Positions 37,867 through 47,476 are shown, numbered from the stretch's first letter. The stretch: DNA of 64,000 nucleotides from Chitinophaga ginsengisoli (GCF_003014595.1 NZ_PYGK01000011.1:124001-188000); one strand, 5' to 3'. Made by a program: numbers and translations. The notes: generated from the sequence alone by a model not told the origin.

Positions 37867-39699
37867 ATGAGTAAGACAGTCATCATAGCCAGCACTGATA
37901 ACGGTGTTACATTGGGCAACAGGATCAGGACAGAGTTCCCGAAATCCCTGCTGGTCAGTACCCGTCATCATGAACAGGCGACACATATAGACAGCATTGC
38001 TACTTTCCTGGAAGCCAATTTCAGCACCTTTGAGACATTGATATTCATCGGAGCGCTGGGCATCTGTGTGAGAAGCATTGCCCCATATTTACAGGATAAA
38101 AAAGAAGATCCTGCCGTCATTAATATCGACGACAGAGGCCTGTTTGCACAATCGGTGGTGTCGGGGCATCTCGGCGGAGCCAATGACATCACCCGCAAAC
38201 TGGCCGCTGCTATTGGTGCACAGGCAGTGATCACCACCAGCAGCGATCTACAGGATATCTGGTCGCTGGACACACTGGCCGGGCAGTTTGGATGGAAGCC
38301 GGCCGCCACCCAAAACATGAACAGTATTATTTCCCTATTTGTCAATAACCAACCGACAGCGCTGCTGCTCGACATCAAAGACAAAGGCACGGCATATCTC
38401 GAAAAGACCCTACCTGCCTTTGTGGATGTCTTCTATGACCTGAATCAGGCAGACTTGTCGAAGTATGCATTGCTGATTGCCGTGACGTACAGAAAGTACC
38501 CGGTGGCAATACCCGTGTTGTACTTCCATCCGTCGGTATTAAGCATCGGAATGGGCTGCTCACGCGATATCGAAACAGACCTGTTGGCCGCTTCTGTATA
38601 TCAGCAGTTTGCAGAACAGGAACTGGCTATTGAGTCAGTCAGGGCCATGGGTTCCATTGATATAAAACATGATGAAACTGCCTTTATTTCATTGGCAGAA
38701 AAACTACAGATACCCTTTGTCACTTATACAGCAGATGAGCTGAATACCCAGACTGTACGTAATCCATCCGAAGTAGTGCTATCCAAACTGGGCGTACATA
38801 GTGTATCTGAAGCATCGGCGATGCTACTGTCAGGGAACAAAGAACTGCTGTTAGAAAAGCAGAAACTCACTGTTAGTTCCGGCAAGAAACATACGATCGC
38901 TATTGCCCTTGATCGCCAGGTGATCCGGAAAGCAATGATAGCCATTGTGGGCGCCGGTCCGGGAGATGCGGAGCTGATCAGCCTCAAAGGCAAACAATTG
39001 GTGGAAGAAGCAGACCTGATCTTATATGCAGGTAGCCTGATCCCGGAAGAGATCACCCACTATGCGAAGAAGGAAGCGATTGTAAGGAACTCCGCCAGTA
39101 TGACGCTGGAAGAGCAGATCAGCCTAATGGAAGAACATTATACAAAAGGACATCTGGTAGTAAGATTACAGTCTGGCGATCCAAGTATTTATGGTGCCAT
39201 ACAGGAACAGATGACCATCTTCGATGAAAAGGGCATGGACTACTTTATTGTGCCGGGCATCTCTTCATTCCAGGCAGCAGCTGCCAGCCTGAAATCAGAA
39301 TTCACGATCCCTGAAGTGGTGCAGACCATCATCCTGACACGAGGTGCTGGTAAGACGCCATTACCGGAACATGAGCAACTGAATGAGATGGCTAAACATA
39401 AAGCCACCATGTGCATCTTCCTGAGTGCTACCATTGCAAAGTCGGTACAGGAGCAACTGCTGGAACATTATGATCCGGAAACACCGGTAGCCGTATTGTA
39501 CCGGGTAAGCTGGAAAGACGAAGAGATCTATACTGGTCAGCTGAAAGACCTGGCACAGATCGTACGCGAGCATAAACTAACACTCACCACACTGGTGATT
39601 GTAGGCGTAGCCATCGGTGCCAGAAAGAACCGTTCACATTTATATAATCCCAGCTGGAAGCACACTTTCAGAACGGGAAAAGCAATAAAAACAAACTAG
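37867..39699 (+). CDS. fused cobalt-precorrin-5A hydrolase (CbiG) and C11-methyltransferase (CbiF)
   Basis: 610 residues. Residues 1-350 are CbiG, with 'GALGICVRSIAPYLQDKKED' in the N-terminal domain and 'IGMGCSRDIETDLL' in the C-terminal domain; CbiG opens the delta-lactone of cobalt-precorrin-5A and is a marker of the oxygen-independent route. Residues about 357-605 are CbiF, a C11-methyltransferase with 'IVGAGPGDAELISLKGKQL' and 'LQSGDPSIYGAIQEQM'. The fusion joins consecutive steps, with CbiF acting first. It follows cbiET after one base and is followed directly by the reductase gene. Confidence 0.9.
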   Translation: MSKTVIIASTDNGVTLGNRIRTEFPKSLLVSTRHHEQATHIDSIATFLEANFSTFETLIFIGALGICVRSIAPYLQDKKEDPAVINIDDRGLFAQSVVSGHLGGANDITRKLAAAIGAQAVITTSSDLQDIWSLDTLAGQFGWKPAATQNMNSIISLFVNNQPTALLLDIKDKGTAYLEKTLPAFVDVFYDLNQADLSKYALLIAVTYRKYPVAIPVLYFHPSVLSIGMGCSRDIETDLLAASVYQQFAEQELAIESVRAMGSIDIKHDETAFISLAEKLQIPFVTYTADELNTQTVRNPSEVVLSKLGVHSVSEASAMLLSGNKELLLEKQKLTVSSGKKHTIAIALDRQVIRKAMIAIVGAGPGDAELISLKGKQLVEEADLILYAGSLIPEEITHYAKKEAIVRNSASMTLEEQISLMEEHYTKGHLVVRLQSGDPSIYGAIQEQMTIFDEKGMDYFIVPGISSFQAAAASLKSEFTIPEVVQTIILTRGAGKTPLPEHEQLNEMAKHKATMCIFLSATIAKSVQEQLLEHYDPETPVAVLYRVSWKDEEIYTGQLKDLAQIVREHKLTLTTLVIVGVAIGARKNRSHLYNPSWKHTFRTGKAIKTN

Positions 39700-40458
39700 A
39701 TGATCTTAGTATTTGGCGGAACAACAGAAGGTAAAAAAGTGGCAGGCATCCTGGAGAAGGTTGCATGTCCCTATTACTATTCCACCAAAACAAGTATTGA
39801 CTTCCAGGCGGGTCCATATGGCAGATACCGGCATGGCGCATTGACAGCAGCACAGCTACAGACATTCTGCAAAGAGCATGCTATCAAAGCCATCATTCAT
39901 GCTAGCCATCCTTTTGCCACCCAACTGCATGCTACCATTCATGAGGGCGCACAGGCATTGTCACTTCCGGTGCTTCGGTTTGAACGCCGTTATCAGGATC
40001 GACAGAAGCATCCGCTTGTGAAATATTGCGCGGCTTATACGGAAGCACTGGCATGGCTGGAACAGTATCCGGTAAAACGATTGCTGGCATTAACGGGCGT
40101 GCAGACTATCGCTCCCCTGACTGACTACTGGAAAAAGCATGATACCATCTTCCGCATCCTGCCCAGGGAAAGCTCACTGGCGCTGGCGGAACAAGCTGGT
40201 TTTCCAAAGGAAAAACTAATACAGGAAATGCCGGGAGATGATCTGGAACAGGAACTGGCCATTATCAGGCAATACAACATCAGCTGCATACTGACAAAAG
40301 AAAGCGGGGAATCCGGTTTCCTGGCTACCAAGATTCAGGCCGCACTGCAAAGTAGTATTCCCATCCTGATCATTGAACGTCCTACCCTGCCGGACACCTT
40401 CATACTGGTCAGCGATGAAGCATCACTCATGGCTGGGCTCAACAGGGTATTGCCATGA
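39700..40458 (+). CDS. cbiJ: cobalt-precorrin-6A reductase
   Basis: 252 residues. The start 'MILVFGGTTEGKKVAGILEK' is the NAD(P)H-binding signature of CbiJ/CobK, and 'GHASHPFAT'-like text ('IIHASHPFATQLHAT') follows near residue 70. The enzyme reduces (cobalt-)precorrin-6A to 6B. It begins directly after the CbiG-CbiF stop codon and overlaps cbiD by 4 bp. Confidence 0.9.
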   Translation: MILVFGGTTEGKKVAGILEKVACPYYYSTKTSIDFQAGPYGRYRHGALTAAQLQTFCKEHAIKAIIHASHPFATQLHATIHEGAQALSLPVLRFERRYQDRQKHPLVKYCAAYTEALAWLEQYPVKRLLALTGVQTIAPLTDYWKKHDTIFRILPRESSLALAEQAGFPKEKLIQEMPGDDLEQELAIIRQYNISCILTKESGESGFLATKIQAALQSSIPILIIERPTLPDTFILVSDEASLMAGLNRVLP

Positions 40459-41537
40459 GCCTGCAGCCGGTGCCTGAAGGGGCCATGAAACAAGGCTATA
40501 CCACAGGGGCATGTGCCACTGCCTGTACAAAAGCAGCGCTGCTGGCCCTGATCACACAGGAACCGGTGAACGAAATAGAGATCACACTGCCGCTGGGTGA
40601 GAAAGTTACCTTCCGGATCAGTAGCTGCTCTTTTAGCGGAGAAAAGGCTACTTGTACTACGATAAAAGATGCAGGAGATGATCCTGATGCCACTCATGGA
40701 GCAACTATCGGTGCTACGGTGTGGTTCCACGATACGCCCGAAGTAAGGTTCTTCCGCGGGGAAGGTGTTGGGATAGTCACCCTTCCGGGGTTGGCGATCG
40801 GAGTAGGAGAACCGGCGATTAATCCGGTACCGCGGAAAATGATGACGGATGCAGTCCAATTCCTGACACACCGCTATTCGCTCAATAAAGGGGTAAATAT
40901 CGAGGTTTTCGTAATAGGCGGCACTGAGATAGCTAAAAAGACTTTAAACAGCCGTATTGGCATCTTAGAGGGCATTTCCATATTGGGCACTACCGGCATC
41001 GTGAGGCCCTTCAGTTCCTCCGCCTATATCGCCAGCATTACGCAGGGCATTGATGTGGCGCTGGCCAACAACTGCAGGGAGATCGTCATCAATTCAGGCG
41101 GCCGCTCGGAAAACATTCTGCGGAAACGCTTTCCTCACCTCCCGGAGTTTGCCTTTATCCAGTACGGCAACTGGATCGGGGAAACGCTGGCAAAGATCCG
41201 TTCCGTGCCACTGCAGAAGGTGACCATGGGCATCATGCTGGGAAAAGCCGCCAAACTGGCCCAGGGCGAACTGGATACCCATAGTGGGAAGTCCTCCTGG
41301 GATAAACAGTTCATCTATACACTGGCCAGGGATTGCGGTTATAGCGAGGAACAATGTCAGCCGATCCTGGAATTGAACATGGCCCGGCGACTGACAGAGT
41401 TGTTCTCCTTCAATGAAGAGGAACCCTTTTTCCGGGAATTGGCAGCCCGCTGTTATGCCGTCTGCGCACCACTGGCGCCAGACGTGCAACTACAGATCCT
41501 CCTGATTGACGCAAATGATACAATTCTAACTTTTTAA
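40455..41537 (+). CDS. cbiD: cobalt-precorrin-5B C1-methyltransferase
   Basis: 360 residues. 'KQGYTTGACATACTKAAL' near the N-terminus is the CbiD signature, and 'ARRLTEL' and Gly-rich motifs follow. CbiD methylates C1 in the oxygen-independent pathway and, together with CbiG, shows that the ring is made with cobalt inserted early. The ATG used here overlaps the cbiJ stop; an internal Met at residue 11 directly before 'KQGYTTG' could also be the start. Confidence 0.9.
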   Translation: MSLQPVPEGAMKQGYTTGACATACTKAALLALITQEPVNEIEITLPLGEKVTFRISSCSFSGEKATCTTIKDAGDDPDATHGATIGATVWFHDTPEVRFFRGEGVGIVTLPGLAIGVGEPAINPVPRKMMTDAVQFLTHRYSLNKGVNIEVFVIGGTEIAKKTLNSRIGILEGISILGTTGIVRPFSSSAYIASITQGIDVALANNCREIVINSGGRSENILRKRFPHLPEFAFIQYGNWIGETLAKIRSVPLQKVTMGIMLGKAAKLAQGELDTHSGKSSWDKQFIYTLARDCGYSEEQCQPILELNMARRLTELFSFNEEEPFFRELAARCYAVCAPLAPDVQLQILLIDANDTILTF

Positions 41538-41538
41538 T

Positions 41539-42234
41539 ATGATCGGATATTTATTTACAGACTCTATTCTGCTGGGCATCCAGCACTCATTCGAACCAGA
41601 CCATATGGCGGCCGTATCTGTGCTGGCATCGGAAAAGGCGAATAACAGGATAGGCCTTTCAAAACTGATCTGGCGTTCTTCCCAATGGGCGTTAGGACAC
41701 TCCACATCACTGATCCTGTTCAGTTGCTTCGCCTTATTACTCAAGTCTGCGCTGCCCCTGGACATTTCGTCCTATGCTGAAATGGTAGTAGGTCCGGTGA
41801 TGATCTGGCTGGGGATATCTGCCATACGCCGCAATCATCAGCTAAAACAGATGATGGCTACCCATAAGGTCTTTGCAGAACATGAGCATATCAATAATGC
41901 ACTTCATATCCACGGCAAACAGGGACAAGAGATCGCCATGAATCCTTTAAGCCGTTCCTTCTGGGTAGGCATGCTGCATGGATTGGCCGGAACCGGCGGG
42001 GCCTGTGCTATCGCGCTGATCATGGCCTCCAGCAGTACCAGTATTGCCATTGGTATCATCGTCCTCCAAAGTGTCGGTATCGTAGTGGCCATGACCGCCT
42101 ATAGCTGCGTACTGGCCTTTTCTGTATCAAGATTCATAGAACGCAACCAGCTGGCCTTTAAATCGCTGAATGCTGTCGTGGGACTGTTCTCCATTGGCGT
42201 AGGCTGCCTCTGGATCTATAACAGTTTCGCTTAA
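41539..42234 (+). CDS. second cobalt/nickel transporter-like membrane protein
   Basis: 231 residues with about six hydrophobic segments. Residues 16-22 read HSFEPDH, a variant of the His-x4-Asp-His metal motif of the NiCoT/UreH-like families. A second His-rich stretch ('EHEHINNALHIHGKQGQE') lies in the loop near residue 120. It follows cbiD by 1 bp and precedes the ChlI-like gene by 17 bp. Given the operon it probably moves Co2+, but the direction of transport cannot be told from sequence. Confidence 0.7.
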   Translation: MIGYLFTDSILLGIQHSFEPDHMAAVSVLASEKANNRIGLSKLIWRSSQWALGHSTSLILFSCFALLLKSALPLDISSYAEMVVGPVMIWLGISAIRRNHQLKQMMATHKVFAEHEHINNALHIHGKQGQEIAMNPLSRSFWVGMLHGLAGTGGACAIALIMASSSTSIAIGIIVLQSVGIVVAMTAYSCVLAFSVSRFIERNQLAFKSLNAVVGLFSIGVGCLWIYNSFA

Positions 42235-42251
42235 CCAATAAAGCCTTTTTG

Positions 42252-43196
42252 ATGAGATCATTTCCTTTTACAGCGATATATGCACAAGAAGACTTTAAAC
42301 TGGCACTCATACTCTGTATGATAGATCCCGGACTGGGAGGCGTACTGGCATTGGGCGACAAAGGCACCGGCAAGACCACTACCGTAAGAGGGCTTAGCCA
42401 CCTGATGCAACGCTGCATCACAGGTTTTCCTTTTGTCAACTTGCCTATCGGTGCTACTGAAGACAGGGTGCTGGGTACTATCAGACTGGATATCCTCATC
42501 AATGAAAAAAGAACCGAAGTACAGCAAGGGCTTCTGGCGGCTGCCAATCAGGGCATCCTGTATATCGACGAGGTCAATCTCCTGAATGATTACCTGATGG
42601 ATGTACTGCTGGACGCTGCTGCCAGCGGAGCGTATCACCTGGAACGGGATACAGTATCCCAATGGTTTGAAAGTAAATTCTGCCTGGTCGGTACGATGAA
42701 CCCCGAAGAAGGCGAACTACGCCCACAATTGCTGGATAGGTTCGGCCTGAGTGTAACCGTGAAAACACCCATGGACAGAATAGACCGTATGGAGATCATT
42801 AGCCGTCGCTTACAGTTTGATACAGATACACCTGCTTTTATTGAGAAATACGACAGGCAGGAGCAACAACTGGTCCAACAGATCATGTATGCCCGGGAAC
42901 AACTAAAACAAGTCTCCTACTCTGACATGATCCTGGCCAATATTGCAGATACCTGTATTCAATACCAGGTGGAAGGTCTTCGTGCTGATATCCTGCTCCT
43001 GAAAGCAGCAAGAGCACATGCCGCCTTCTTTGGTAAAAAGGAAGTTACTACTGATGACATTCACAAGGTGATGCCTTTTGTATTGTCTCATCGTTCCAAA
43101 CACTATTCCTCCACACAAAATTCTCAGCAGCAAAGGGAAAATCAATCCCCCAGAGAAGAAAAGGAGGGCGACTCGATAAGGATCAGCATGAGTTGA
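42252..43196 (+). CDS. AAA+ chelatase subunit, ChlI/BchI-like (CobN partner)
   Basis: 314 residues from the ATG at 42252. Walker A 'LGDKGTGKTTTVRGL' and Walker B 'GILYIDEVNLLND' are intact, and the overall sequence is that of magnesium-chelatase I subunits. In this operon it is expected to power a CobN-type cobalt chelatase, as CobS does in the aerobic pathway. The C-terminal tail is polar and Gln/Ser/Glu-rich. Its last four bases overlap the start of the VWA gene in another frame. Confidence 0.85.
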   Translation: MRSFPFTAIYAQEDFKLALILCMIDPGLGGVLALGDKGTGKTTTVRGLSHLMQRCITGFPFVNLPIGATEDRVLGTIRLDILINEKRTEVQQGLLAAANQGILYIDEVNLLNDYLMDVLLDAAASGAYHLERDTVSQWFESKFCLVGTMNPEEGELRPQLLDRFGLSVTVKTPMDRIDRMEIISRRLQFDTDTPAFIEKYDRQEQQLVQQIMYAREQLKQVSYSDMILANIADTCIQYQVEGLRADILLLKAARAHAAFFGKKEVTTDDIHKVMPFVLSHRSKHYSSTQNSQQQRENQSPREEKEGDSIRISMS

Positions 43197-43966
43197 GTAG
43201 CAGCAAAAAGTACCTGCTACAGGCAGCGAAGACGGAACAATATGTACAGCTGAAAACACGGTCTGCCGGGGCAAAGAAAGGTGTTACACTGAAGATATCC
43301 CTTCCCCGCCAGGGCCACCAACAAAAGACAGCTGCTCCATCAACACAGATAGACATACTGGAAACAGTGAAACACTATCTGGTACATGATAAAGTAGCCA
43401 TCATGCATAAACGCCAGCAGTCAAAGGCAAGCATGTATGTATTCTTTCTGATTGATTCCAGCGGATCAATGGTGAAAGACAGACAGATTGCTTACATCAA
43501 AGGGCTCGTTGCACAGACTATTGCCCGTTATAAAACAAAGCGGGTAAAATATGCGGCAATAGCGCTCAACAATGGAGACGCAGCATTATTATCGGTTCCC
43601 ACCCTGCACGCGGAAGAACTACTCAATGCGCTGGCGCAGCTGACCACCGGAGGAAAGACAAACATGAGAGCGGGATTTGGCATAATTAGCCAATTGCTGA
43701 AAAACAATATACAGGAACAAGTAAGCCTGTACATTCTCACCGACGGAAGGATCAATACAGGCAATACAGCAGATCCGTTCGGCGAAGCAGTAATGTACTA
43801 TAAACAATATTTAAATAGTATCAAACAAACCACCATCATCGACAATGAGAGCGGTTTTGTAAAACTGGGATTCGCAGAAAAACTGGCAATGGCCATCGGC
43901 GCCGGATACCAACATTTACAACAAAACGTATCAGCCCCTGGCAACAATATAAAATCCATCAAATGA
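43193..43966 (+). CDS. VWA-domain chelatase subunit, ChlD/CobT-like
   Basis: 257 residues. The MIDAS motif is 'FFLIDSSGSMVKDRQ' near residue 85, and 'LTTGGKTNMRAGF' and 'LTDGRINTG' complete a VWA domain as in magnesium chelatase subunit D. The AAA+ part of full-length ChlD is missing. The start is unclear: no ATG precedes the domain, and the TTG at 43193 overlaps the stop of the ChlI-like gene, so translational coupling or frameshifting is possible. It probably forms the ATPase motor of the CobN chelatase together with the preceding protein. Confidence 0.78.
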   Translation: MSSSKKYLLQAAKTEQYVQLKTRSAGAKKGVTLKISLPRQGHQQKTAAPSTQIDILETVKHYLVHDKVAIMHKRQQSKASMYVFFLIDSSGSMVKDRQIAYIKGLVAQTIARYKTKRVKYAAIALNNGDAALLSVPTLHAEELLNALAQLTTGGKTNMRAGFGIISQLLKNNIQEQVSLYILTDGRINTGNTADPFGEAVMYYKQYLNSIKQTTIIDNESGFVKLGFAEKLAMAIGAGYQHLQQNVSAPGNNIKSIK

Positions 43967-44466
43967 TCCACTACATATCAGGCGGTCAACGCTCAGGCAA
44001 AACAAATTACGCGGTCCAGCAGGCACAACTCCTGTCAGAGCACCCCGTATACCTTGCCACGTCCCGCATCTGGGATGAAGACCATAAAGCCCGTATCCTG
44101 CTGCACAAACAGAACAGGGACACACGCTGGGAGAACATAGAAGAAGAAAAAAATATCAGCAAACTACAACTCGCAAATAAAACAGTCGTCCTGGACTGCA
44201 TCACCTTATGGCTCACCAACTTCTTCGTTGATAACAACTACGATGTAGACAAAGCATTAGCTGAAGCAAAGCAGGAATTTGATGCATTTATACAACAGAA
44301 CTTTAACCTGATCATCATCTCCAATGAAATAGGGATGGGCGTACACGCCTCTACAGAAGGAGGCCGGAAGTTTGCCGACCTGCAGGGCTGGATGAACCAA
44401 TATATCGCGCAACGGGCAGATAAAGCAACACTGATCATATCGGGTATTCCACTCACATTGAAATAA
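43963..44466 (+). CDS. cobU: adenosylcobinamide kinase / guanylyltransferase
   Basis: 167 residues. 'YISGGQRSGKTNYAVQQAQ' is the P-loop of CobU/CobP, with 'YLATSRIWDEDHKARILLHK' after it and 'NEIGMGVHASTEGGRKFADL' later. The enzyme phosphorylates adenosylcobinamide and transfers GMP to it, which activates it for nucleotide-loop attachment. The ATGA overlap with the VWA gene and the neighbouring cobT and cobS support this assignment. Confidence 0.9.
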   Translation: MIHYISGGQRSGKTNYAVQQAQLLSEHPVYLATSRIWDEDHKARILLHKQNRDTRWENIEEEKNISKLQLANKTVVLDCITLWLTNFFVDNNYDVDKALAEAKQEFDAFIQQNFNLIIISNEIGMGVHASTEGGRKFADLQGWMNQYIAQRADKATLIISGIPLTLK

Positions 44467-44486
44467 CAAGTAACCAGACATTTTAT

Positions 44487-45533
44487 ATGGCAACATTCAA
44501 CATTACACCAATCAATAAAGACATTACAGCAGCACTGCAACATAAGATAGACAACAAGACCAAACCCTTAGGCGCATTAGGGTTGCTGGAAAATATCGCC
44601 TTACAGATCGGCTGTATACAACAGACATTAACACCTGTATTGCGTCAACCAAACATTGTTGTCTTTGCAGGCGATCACGGTATAGCAAAAGAAGGCGTCA
44701 GCCCCTTTCCGCAGGAAGTGACCTACCAGATGGTCTTTAACTTCTTACAAGGCGGCGCAGGCATCAATGTATTCACCCGGCAGAATGGTATGCAGATCAG
44801 AGTGGTAGACGCTGGTGTTAACTTCGATTTCAATCAGCATCCCGGCCTGATACATGCGAAAGTAGGCATGGGTACCAAAAGCTATCTGCACGAACCGGCT
44901 ATGACACAGGTACAATGTGCCGAAGCCATGGAAAAAGGCGCTGCTATCGTTCGCGAGATACATCAGGAAGGCTGTAATGTGATTGGATTTGGCGAGATGG
45001 GTATCAGTAATACTTCGGCTGCTGCTATCATTATGAGCCTGCTTGGTGACATTCCGCTCGAGCAATGCATTGGCCGTGGAACAGGGCTTGATGATGAAGG
45101 ACTGACAAAAAAGAAAGCGATTCTAGCTGAAGCGATAGCCCGCCATAAGCCTATTGACAAGACGCCCATAAATGTATTAAGTACCTTTGGTGGTTTTGAA
45201 ATCGCTATGATGTGTGGCGCTATGCTACAAGCGGCGGCATCAGGGATGATCATTCTGGTGGATGGATTTATTTCGACTGCTGCCCTGCTGACAGCATCCA
45301 AAATAAACGAACACATTCTGGACTACTGCATCTTCACACATCAGTCGAATGAGCGGGGCCATCACCTCATGCTCAGCCACCTGAAAGCTGTACCTTTACT
45401 GCACCTGGGCATGCGTTTAGGAGAAGGAACAGGCGCTGCAGTGGCCTACCCCATTATCCTGTCGGCAGTGACCTTCCTGAATGAAATGGCCAGCTTTGAA
45501 TCTGCCGGCGTATCCAACAAAGTAGAAGCATGA
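44487..45533 (+). CDS. cobT: nicotinate-nucleotide:dimethylbenzimidazole phosphoribosyltransferase
   Basis: 348 residues, the usual CobT length. Motifs include 'TKPLGALGLLENIALQIG' near the N-terminus, 'VFAGDHGIAKEGVSPFP', 'FGEMGISNTSAAAII' and 'RLGEGTGAAVAYPI'. The enzyme makes alpha-ribazole 5'-phosphate from the lower-ligand base. It is encoded between cobU and cobS, with an ATGA overlap into cobS. This CobT is the phosphoribosyltransferase, not the chelatase subunit of the same name. Confidence 0.93.
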   Translation: MATFNITPINKDITAALQHKIDNKTKPLGALGLLENIALQIGCIQQTLTPVLRQPNIVVFAGDHGIAKEGVSPFPQEVTYQMVFNFLQGGAGINVFTRQNGMQIRVVDAGVNFDFNQHPGLIHAKVGMGTKSYLHEPAMTQVQCAEAMEKGAAIVREIHQEGCNVIGFGEMGISNTSAAAIIMSLLGDIPLEQCIGRGTGLDDEGLTKKKAILAEAIARHKPIDKTPINVLSTFGGFEIAMMCGAMLQAAASGMIILVDGFISTAALLTASKINEHILDYCIFTHQSNERGHHLMLSHLKAVPLLHLGMRLGEGTGAAVAYPIILSAVTFLNEMASFESAGVSNKVEA

Positions 45534-46333
45534 AAAAGGAGGTCCGCATATTTCTGACAGCACTGATGTTCTTTACCCGGATACCCGTACCCAAAGGTAT
45601 TGATCACAATACAGCTGATCTGAACAGGTCCAGCCGCTACTTCCCTATGGTAGGCATCCTGGTAGGTATTATAGGCGCTGCCTGTTTTGCGGCTGCACAC
45701 AGTTTGTTTAAGGACATCTTTACAGCCGTTATCCTCTCCCTCATCGCTACCCTACTCGTCACTGGTGCCTTCCATGAAGATGGCCTGGCTGATGTAGCCG
45801 ATGGATTCGGCGGTGGATGGACGAAACAACGTATCCTGGAGATCATGAAAGATTCGCGTACCGGCGCCTTTGGCGTCATCGCCCTTATCGTGGTATTACT
45901 GCTGAAGATATGCCTGCTGGCGAAACTGGCTTTGCTGATGATCAATACACACCTGTTGCCGTTCTGCCTCCTGTATATTACCGCACATGCTTTTAGTCGC
46001 ACCATGCCGGTATTCCTGCTACGGTATATGCAATATGCAAGAGAAGATGATGCAACAGCCAAAAGTAAACCACTGGCCACGAAAATCAGCTGGCGAGGGC
46101 TCTTGATAGCCCTTGTCACCGGACTGGTACCGCTGTTCCTGCTGATATATGCGCTTCATTACTCCTACCTGCTATTGCTGGTAGTGGTCCCCTGCGGATT
46201 ACTGACTTTATATCTTGCCCGCTTCTTCCATAAATGGATCGGCGGTTATACAGGCGACTGCCTCGGGGCTACACAACAACTGAATGAGATCACCTTTTAC
46301 ATAGGCGTGCTGGCAATATGGAATTATATCTGA
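45530..46333 (+). CDS. cobS: adenosylcobinamide-GDP ribazoletransferase
   Basis: 267 residues with six or seven membrane segments. 'MFFTRIPVPKG' at the start, 'ALVTGAFHEDGLADVADGFGG' type text near residue 80 and 'TGDCLGATQQLNE' near the C-terminus are CobS signatures. It joins adenosylcobinamide-GDP with alpha-ribazole (phosphate) in the membrane. It overlaps cobT by 4 bp and the next gene by 16 bp. Confidence 0.9.
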   Translation: MKKEVRIFLTALMFFTRIPVPKGIDHNTADLNRSSRYFPMVGILVGIIGAACFAAAHSLFKDIFTAVILSLIATLLVTGAFHEDGLADVADGFGGGWTKQRILEIMKDSRTGAFGVIALIVVLLLKICLLAKLALLMINTHLLPFCLLYITAHAFSRTMPVFLLRYMQYAREDDATAKSKPLATKISWRGLLIALVTGLVPLFLLIYALHYSYLLLLVVVPCGLLTLYLARFFHKWIGGYTGDCLGATQQLNEITFYIGVLAIWNYI

Positions 46334-46842
46334 TAAGGCATATCAAACCGGATTTCCCCGAAGGGACTAACTACGGACAGACAGACGTTCCACTGCCTGC
46401 GGATTATCCTATGCAGCATCGAGGGATTATCCGACTACTGCCCAGGGAATATGACGTCGTGTATAGCAGTCCGCTGACAAGATGCAGGTTACTTGCGCAA
46501 GCCATCACGCCCATTTACATTACCGATGAACGCCTGATGGAGCTGCACTTTGGCGACTGGGAAGGCAGAAAATGGGATGATATCCCACGGGATGAACTGG
46601 ATACCTGGATGACTGACTATATCCACCTGGCCCCTCCCAATGGAGAGTCCTTACAGGTGTTAGTTGACCGCTTTGCAGCGTGTATCAGGGATATACAGGC
46701 AACACAACACCAACGGATCATCATCATCACGCACGCAGGCATCATCCGAAGCGCCATGCATCTGTTCAATAATATTCCCCTCCACCAGATCATGATGGAG
46801 AAAGTAGAATACGGCGGCATTTACACATTCAATCTAAAATAA
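46318..46842 (+). CDS. cobC: alpha-ribazole phosphatase (histidine phosphatase family)
   Basis: 174 residues. 'MELYLIRHIKPDFPEG' carries the RH motif of the phosphoglycerate-mutase-like histidine phosphatases, 'LHFGDWEGRKWDD' is the second typical segment and 'IITHAGIIRS' holds the second catalytic His. Position after cobS fits CobC, which removes the phosphate from alpha-ribazole phosphate or from adenosylcobalamin 5'-phosphate. The overlap of 16 bp with cobS suggests coupled translation. Confidence 0.85.
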   Translation: MELYLIRHIKPDFPEGTNYGQTDVPLPADYPMQHRGIIRLLPREYDVVYSSPLTRCRLLAQAITPIYITDERLMELHFGDWEGRKWDDIPRDELDTWMTDYIHLAPPNGESLQVLVDRFAACIRDIQATQHQRIIIITHAGIIRSAMHLFNNIPLHQIMMEKVEYGGIYTFNLK

Positions 46843-46849
46843 CCAATAC

Positions 46850-47428
46850 ATGAAAATATATACCAGGAAAGGAGATAAAGGCACCACTGCACTCTTCGGC
46901 GGCAGCCGGGTGTATAAAGACGATGTACGGGTCAACTGCTACGGTACATTGGATGAAGTCAACTCCACCATCGGATTGCTACGTGCAAAATTGGGCGCAG
47001 ACCATGAATGGCAGCCTAACCTGCACAAGATCCAGAAAGACATGATGGATATGATGTCTCACTTAGCACGTCCGTCTGATTGTAAAAAAGAAAATCCAAA
47101 TCCTAAACCGGAAGATGGTCCGGCATTCTGTGAACAATGGATCGATGAACTGGAAGCAGGTATGACAACCAAGTCAGATTATTTCCTCTTACCCGGTGGC
47201 AATGAAATATCTGCGCTATGCCACGTAGTAAGAACACAGATGCGCAGAGGGGAAAGACTGCTGGTATCGCTTATGAAAGTAGATACAGTAGACGATTATA
47301 TCCTGTCATACATCAACCGCCTGTCTGACCTCTTCTTCATTATGAGCAGAGCAGAAATGGACAAGGCGGGTGTGGCAGAAGAAAAATGGCAGTTGTTCCT
47401 GTATAAGAGAAAGAAAACCACGGAGTAA
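46850..47428 (+). CDS. PduO-type ATP:cob(I)alamin adenosyltransferase
   Basis: 192 residues. 'KIYTRKGDKGTTALFGGSRV' and 'GTLDEVNSTIGLLRAKL' are the PduO-type signatures, and 'HVVRTQMRRGERLLV' contains the conserved Arg cluster near the C-terminus. The enzyme attaches the 5'-deoxyadenosyl group to cobalt of cobalamin or a corrinoid precursor. It is 7 bp downstream of cobC. Confidence 0.92.
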   Translation: MKIYTRKGDKGTTALFGGSRVYKDDVRVNCYGTLDEVNSTIGLLRAKLGADHEWQPNLHKIQKDMMDMMSHLARPSDCKKENPNPKPEDGPAFCEQWIDELEAGMTTKSDYFLLPGGNEISALCHVVRTQMRRGERLLVSLMKVDTVDDYILSYINRLSDLFFIMSRAEMDKAGVAEEKWQLFLYKRKKTTE

Positions 47429-47476
47429 TATTACTACAACAATCCAATAATCATAATACGCTTTAAAAGATACACA

